This document shows, one piece after another, positions 60,453 through 64,000 of a stretch of 64,000 nucleotides of DNA. A program made the translations under genes and the position numbers. The stretch comes from UBA967 sp044375555 (GTDB lineage: Bacteria; Verrucomicrobiota; Verrucomicrobiia; Chthoniobacterales; Terrimicrobiaceae), in contig JBILML010000003.1 in the NCBI GenBank assembly GCA_044375555.1, positions 62,001 to 126,000 of the forward strand, given 5' to 3'. A model generated the notes under the pieces. The model was not told where the DNA came from. It did no database searches and was given only the letters and a program-made list of their open reading frames with translations. The number at the start of each line of letters is the position of its first letter. Positions within the stretch are counted from its first letter, which is position 1.

Positions 60453-61601
60453 TCAGGCGAGTTTTTCAACCGGCAGCCAGCGGCGCTCGGCCCAGCTCTG
60501 GAGACCGAGTTCGGCGAGTTGGACACCTTTGGCGCCTTGGAGGAGAGTCCAGGGAAAGGGCTCGTCGAGGACGACATGGCGGAGGAAAAGTTCCCACTGG
60601 ATTTTGAAGGCGTTGTCGTGGGACTCCTGCTCGGGAACCTTGGCCCAGCCGCCAAAGAAGTCGATGGGCTGCGGGATGTCGGGATTCCAGGTGGGCTTGG
60701 GCGTGTTGCCGTAGTGCTGGGTCCAGCATTCGCGCAGGCCCGCAACGGCGGTGCCGTGGGTGCCATCCACCTGCACGGTGAGCAGGTCGTCGCGGCGGAC
60801 GCGGACGGTCCAACTCGAGTTGAAATGGGCGATGACGCCGCCTTCGAGTTCGAAGGTCGCGTAGGCGGAGTCGTCAGCGGTGCATTTGTATTTGCGGCCT
60901 TGTTCGTCGACACGCTCGGGGATGTGGGTGGCTCCGAGGCAGGAGACGGCTTTCACCTCGCCAAAAAGGTTGTCGAGGACATAGCGCCAGTGGCAGAGCA
61001 TATCGACAATGATGCCGCCGTCGTCCTCCTTGCGGTAGTTCCAGCTCGGGCGTTGGGCGGTGATGTTGTCGCCCTCGAAGACCCAGTAACCGAACTCGCC
61101 GCGGACGCTCAGGATTTTTCCGAAGAAGCCCTGCTCTTTGAGGCGTTGGATTTTCCGCATGCCGCCGAGCCAGAGCTTGTCCTGGACGACGCCGTTTTTC
61201 ACGCCGGCCTTAGTGGCGGTATGGAAAAGATCGAGCGCGTCGGCGGAGGTGACGGCGGTGGGTTTCTCGCAATAAACATGCTTGCCAGCGGCGATGGCTT
61301 TTTTCACGGCAGAGGCCCGGCGTCCGGTGGTCTGCGAGTCGAAGTAGATCGTGTTCGCGGGATTCGCGAGTTCGGAGTCGAGGTCGGTGGTCCAGCGCAC
61401 GCCTTCGTCCATGGCGGCGAGCTGGGCGAGCTTCGCCTCGCTGCGCCCGATGAGGACGGGTTCGGGCCAAATGACCTCGCCGTCGTTGATTTTCAAGCCG
61501 CCCTGTTTGCGGATCGCGAGGATCGAGCGGATGTAGTGCTGGTTGGTGCCCATGCGTCCTGTGACGCCGTTCATTATGATGCCGACCTTGTGTTTTTTCA
61601 T
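60453..61601 (-). CDS. Gfo/Idh/MocA family oxidoreductase
   Basis: 382 residues from the ATG at 61601; the long frame to 61952 is a shadow of the cupin gene. N-terminal KVGIIMNGVTGRMGTNQHYI is a Rossmann start in which the usual GxGxxG is GVTGRMG. The catalytic EKP motif is CEKPTAVTSADA. The C-terminal domain includes HFNSSWTVRVRRDDLLTVQV. Dehydrogenates or reduces a sugar or sugar acid with NAD(P). 19 bp after the cupin gene. Confidence 0.9.
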   Translation of the reverse strand: MKKHKVGIIMNGVTGRMGTNQHYIRSILAIRKQGGLKINDGEVIWPEPVLIGRSEAKLAQLAAMDEGVRWTTDLDSELANPANTIYFDSQTTGRRASAVKKAIAAGKHVYCEKPTAVTSADALDLFHTATKAGVKNGVVQDKLWLGGMRKIQRLKEQGFFGKILSVRGEFGYWVFEGDNITAQRPSWNYRKEDDGGIIVDMLCHWRYVLDNLFGEVKAVSCLGATHIPERVDEQGRKYKCTADDSAYATFELEGGVIAHFNSSWTVRVRRDDLLTVQVDGTHGTAVAGLRECWTQHYGNTPKPTWNPDIPQPIDFFGGWAKVPEQESHDNAFKIQWELFLRHVVLDEPFPWTLLQGAKGVQLAELGLQSWAERRWLPVEKLA

Positions 61602-61620
61602 GTTTTTGAGGGTTGAGTGG

Positions 61621-62067
61621 TTATTCGGGTTTGAGAGTGCATTGCGGCTGTGCGCCGGGAGGAAGTGGGGGGACATCGATGCCGGCTTTCGGGAGCGTGC
61701 CGTCGAGTTCCTGCCGCCAATGGGCGACATCCCCTGCGGGTCCGTAGCAATAGAGCATGCGGAGCGGGGTTTTTCCAATGTTCGTGAGTTGGTGGAAAAC
61801 GCCGGACGGGATGTAGACCATCTGGCCGGAAGTGAGGGTTTGGCGTTCCTCGCCGAGGCACATCTCGCCGGTTCCTTCGATGATGAAATAGACCTCCTCC
61901 TGCTCCTGGTTGTGCCATGGAACCTGGCCGCCCTCGGGGTCGAGCGTGACATTGCCCATGGAGAAGTTTTTCGCCTGGATGGGGGCGACGCCCCCGGCGA
62001 GGTTTTGCGTGCGGCGGCGGGCCGGGTAGCGGCGGCCTTCGATTTTGGAGAGGTCCGAGATGGTCAT
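61621..62067 (-). CDS. Cupin-domain protein (KdgF candidate)
   Basis: 148 residues from the ATG at 62067. One cupin barrel: motif 1 VPWHNQEQEEVYFIIEGTGE (metal His/Glu) and motif 2 IPSGVFHQLTNIG (metal His). In a locus with a GH88 unsaturated glucuronyl hydrolase this small cupin could act like KdgF, which opens 4,5-unsaturated uronate monomers to the linear keto form. That assignment is inferred from context; a regulatory or mannose-6-phosphate-isomerase-like cupin is the alternative. 17 bp after the GH88 gene. Confidence 0.8.
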   Translation of the reverse strand: MTISDLSKIEGRRYPARRRTQNLAGGVAPIQAKNFSMGNVTLDPEGGQVPWHNQEQEEVYFIIEGTGEMCLGEERQTLTSGQMVYIPSGVFHQLTNIGKTPLRMLYCYGPAGDVAHWRQELDGTLPKAGIDVPPLPPGAQPQCTLKPE

Positions 62068-62084
62068 GGTTGGTGGCGGGGTGG

Positions 62085-63461
62085 TCAGCGGTTGATGCAG
62101 CCGAAGAATGTGTAATCGCGGCCTTCGGCGAGGCGTTGGATATAGAGGGCGAGTTCGCGGGCGTGGTAGTCCCCCCACATGGAGGATTCGCCACGGGGGA
62201 TTTTCGAACCTTCGGGAATGTGGTCCCAGCCGTTGGGGCGATGGTAGATCGAATGAAGGATGAGACCTTGGTGCGATGCCGATGTGGAGAGATAGGGTTC
62301 GGAAAGCACGGTGCGCGCGGTGGTGAGGCCGGCCTGGAGGTAGCGAGCGCCATCCGGCGTGTCTTTGAGATAGCGCCCGAGCCTGATGAGACCCTGCGCG
62401 GCGATCGAGGCGGAGGAACTGTCCACGGGCTCCCAATCGTTTTCGATTTGCGCGGGGCGGTCAAGATAGTCGCCGAGGCGGTGGAGGTTCGGGGCACCGG
62501 TGTCCCAGTAGGGAATGCCATCCACAGGCGTGTGCTCGATGTAAAAATCGCACGCGGCCTTCGCGGCTTTGAGGAACATCACTTCGATTTCCCGGCGGCC
62601 GCCGAAAGGCTCGAGTTCGGCATCGGGCAACAGGGCGAGCCACTCCAATTGCTCGGGGTAGCCGGCGACAATCCAGGCCAGCCCTCGGGTCCAGGTGGTG
62701 AAGGGCGAGAAGCCCTGCTGGGAGTTCGGGCAGCGGTAGTTGCCGTCGTTTGTGTTGAAGATGCTCTCGTGGGCGACACGGCCCCGGATGTCGTAGGCGT
62801 CCCGCTCCGCGCCGTAATAGACCGCGAATTCGGCGGTGGTCTTTGCATGTTGGACCAGGCGACCGAGGAGGGAAATGCGGAGGTCCCTCTCGCCCATCAG
62901 CACATGGCCCAGGGAGTGGGAGACGGCGAGCGCCCGGAGGCTGCGGATCGTGTCGGCGAAAAGCGAGTGGGGGCCGTTGAAGGAGTAGATGTAGCCGCCA
63001 CCGCCCGCGGTCGGTGTCCAGCGCGCGGCCTGCACGGCACCGGTGCACTTGAGCGCAAGTTCGTAGAAGTCCTTCTCGCCGGCGTTGTGGGGAATTTTCC
63101 CCTCGACCATAAGGCGGAGGAGATTCCCGTAGGTGCTGACATTGTTGAAACCGTGGTCGTGGACGCCGACATGGGTGATGTGGTGGGCCATGCGCTCGCG
63201 GGTTTGGGCGCGACCGAGCTCCAGGAATGTCTCATCCCCGGTGGCGTCGTATTGCAAAATGGCGGATCCGTAGACGAAGCCTTGCGTCCACTCGGTCCAG
63301 CCGCGGGCTGTGTATTTGCCCCGGATGGTGAACACGGGCGTGGCGTTTCCGGGAACTTCGTCCTTGTCGATCGAGAGGATTTTCGGGGCCGAGGCGTCCC
63401 AGAGTTTTTTGATGGCGTGGAGCAGGCCGGAGGGCGTGAGGGTTGGGTCGGCTTTGATCAT
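62085..63461 (-). CDS. GH88-type unsaturated glucuronyl hydrolase
   Basis: 458 residues, (alpha/alpha)6-barrel type. GWTEWTQGFVYGSAILQYD, GVHDHGFNNVSTYG, TWTRGLAWIVAGY, PYWDTGAP, DSSSASIAAQGLIRLG and the end GESSMWGDYHARELALYIQR are the GH88 pattern, with Asp residues for vinyl-ether hydration. No signal peptide, so it works in the cytoplasm on imported unsaturated oligouronides. Its start overlaps the SDR stop by 4 bp. Confidence 0.85.
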   Translation of the reverse strand: MIKADPTLTPSGLLHAIKKLWDASAPKILSIDKDEVPGNATPVFTIRGKYTARGWTEWTQGFVYGSAILQYDATGDETFLELGRAQTRERMAHHITHVGVHDHGFNNVSTYGNLLRLMVEGKIPHNAGEKDFYELALKCTGAVQAARWTPTAGGGGYIYSFNGPHSLFADTIRSLRALAVSHSLGHVLMGERDLRISLLGRLVQHAKTTAEFAVYYGAERDAYDIRGRVAHESIFNTNDGNYRCPNSQQGFSPFTTWTRGLAWIVAGYPEQLEWLALLPDAELEPFGGRREIEVMFLKAAKAACDFYIEHTPVDGIPYWDTGAPNLHRLGDYLDRPAQIENDWEPVDSSSASIAAQGLIRLGRYLKDTPDGARYLQAGLTTARTVLSEPYLSTSASHQGLILHSIYHRPNGWDHIPEGSKIPRGESSMWGDYHARELALYIQRLAEGRDYTFFGCINR

Positions 63462-64000
63462 AGTCGTTTCAAGTGGAAACCGCCGTCGATGTTAATGACA
63501 TCGCCGGTGGAGAAAGGGAAAGCGCCGCCGAGGATGGATTCGACCGCGAGGCCGACATCGTCGGGATTGCCCCAGCGTTTTTGGGGAACGAGGCCCTCGG
63601 CGAGGAGCTTGTCGTATTTATCCTTCACGCCGGATGTCATGTCGGTCGCCATGATGCCCGGGCGGAGTTCGAGGACCTGGATTCCCGAGTCGGCAAGCCG
63701 GACGGCCCACAGCTTGTTCGCCATGGCGAGGCCGGCCTTCGAAATGCAGTATTCGCCGCGGTTGATCGAGGCGGTGTCGGCCGAGAGTGAGGTGACGAAA
63801 ATCAGTTTGTAGCCGCCGGGAAGGGCGGATTTGCCGGGATTCGCGAGCCAGTGGCGCGCGGCCAACTGCGAGAGGAAATACGGCCCCTTGAGATTGACGG
63901 CGAGAACCTCATCGAAAATTTCCTCGTCGGCCTCGGTGATGTCGGCGCGGACGCGGGGCGCGATGCCGGCGTTGTTGACCAGTGCGTCAAGGCGTCCAAA
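63458..64000 (-). CDS. SDR-family oxidoreductase, 5' end beyond the window
   Basis: At least 180 residues of a short-chain dehydrogenase; the frame is open to the window edge. DALVNNAGIAPR (NNAG), catalytic Tyr/Lys in EYCISKAGLAM, LRPGIMATDM and the C-terminal FSTGDVINIDGGFH are typical. In this operon a KduD-like 2-deoxy-D-gluconate/DKI reductase role is plausible but not proven. Partial; the N-terminal Rossmann glycine motif lies outside. Confidence 0.88.
   Translation of the reverse strand, partial: FGRLDALVNNAGIAPRVRADITEADEEIFDEVLAVNLKGPYFLSQLAARHWLANPGKSALPGGYKLIFVTSLSADTASINRGEYCISKAGLAMANKLWAVRLADSGIQVLELRPGIMATDMTSGVKDKYDKLLAEGLVPQKRWGNPDDVGLAVESILGGAFPFSTGDVINIDGGFHLKRL

Overview
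The window looks like a chromosomal segment of a motile, menaquinone-using member of the Verrucomicrobiota or a close PVC relative. This is inference: coding DNA is GC-rich with ATC/CTC codon preference, a verrucomicrobial style of palindromic intergenic repeat is present, and the gene content (ExbB/ExbD/TPR block, flagellar operon, classical men operon, polyuronate catabolism) fits. No rRNA or marker gene was available to settle the taxonomy.

Layout. 1-7290 is an accessory island lying on the 3' side of a tRNA-Arg(ACG) gene (7290-7363, minus). It carries a small excisionase-like HTH protein, a primase-like protein and a RepA-type ATPase in one overlapping operon. It also holds a lipoprotein, a membrane Sel1 protein, a terminase-small-subunit-like HTH protein, a secreted 15-residue-repeat protein, a duplicated structured repeat and about 1.2 kb without a convincing gene. 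No integrase lies inside the window. 7470-17850 is housekeeping: an ADP-ribosylglycohydrolase-like protein, queA, a GH/GT2 fusion, a UvrD-family helicase, a D,D-carboxypeptidase, a TPR protein, proC and clpS with its neighbours.

18101-24873 is a six-gene plus-strand operon: two periplasmic TPR proteins, ExbB, two ExbD and a TM-vWA protein where TonB would be expected. 25277-42146 is one nearly uninterrupted minus-strand flagellar operon (flgB-flgC-fliE-F-G-H-I-J-motE-like-fliK-flgD-flgE-fliL-M-N-O-P-Q-R-flhB-flhA), headed by a good sigma-54-type site. 43302-51315 holds a hotdog thioesterase divergent from a complete classical menaquinone operon, menF-D-H-B-A-C-E. 51774-54551 encodes polyamine ABC transporter parts potC-potD-potB without potA.

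54613-64000 is a sugar-acid region. It has a polysaccharide deacetylase, an apparent deletion scar joining two truncated genes, kdgK, relics of uxaC and a Y-family polymerase, then a minus-strand operon SDR-GH88-cupin-Gfo/Idh/MocA-eda-2-hydroxyacid dehydrogenase-sugar isomerase. Together these fit the route unsaturated uronate -> 2-keto-3-deoxygluconate -> KDPG -> pyruvate + glyceraldehyde-3-phosphate.

The most unusual observations are palindromic elements lying in frame inside menD and menE, with related elements between genes. Others are a very over-represented octamer GAGGATTT (often GAGGATTTGG), a pair of diverged structured repeats bounding a cargo segment, and the ExbBD operon with a vWA-domain partner.
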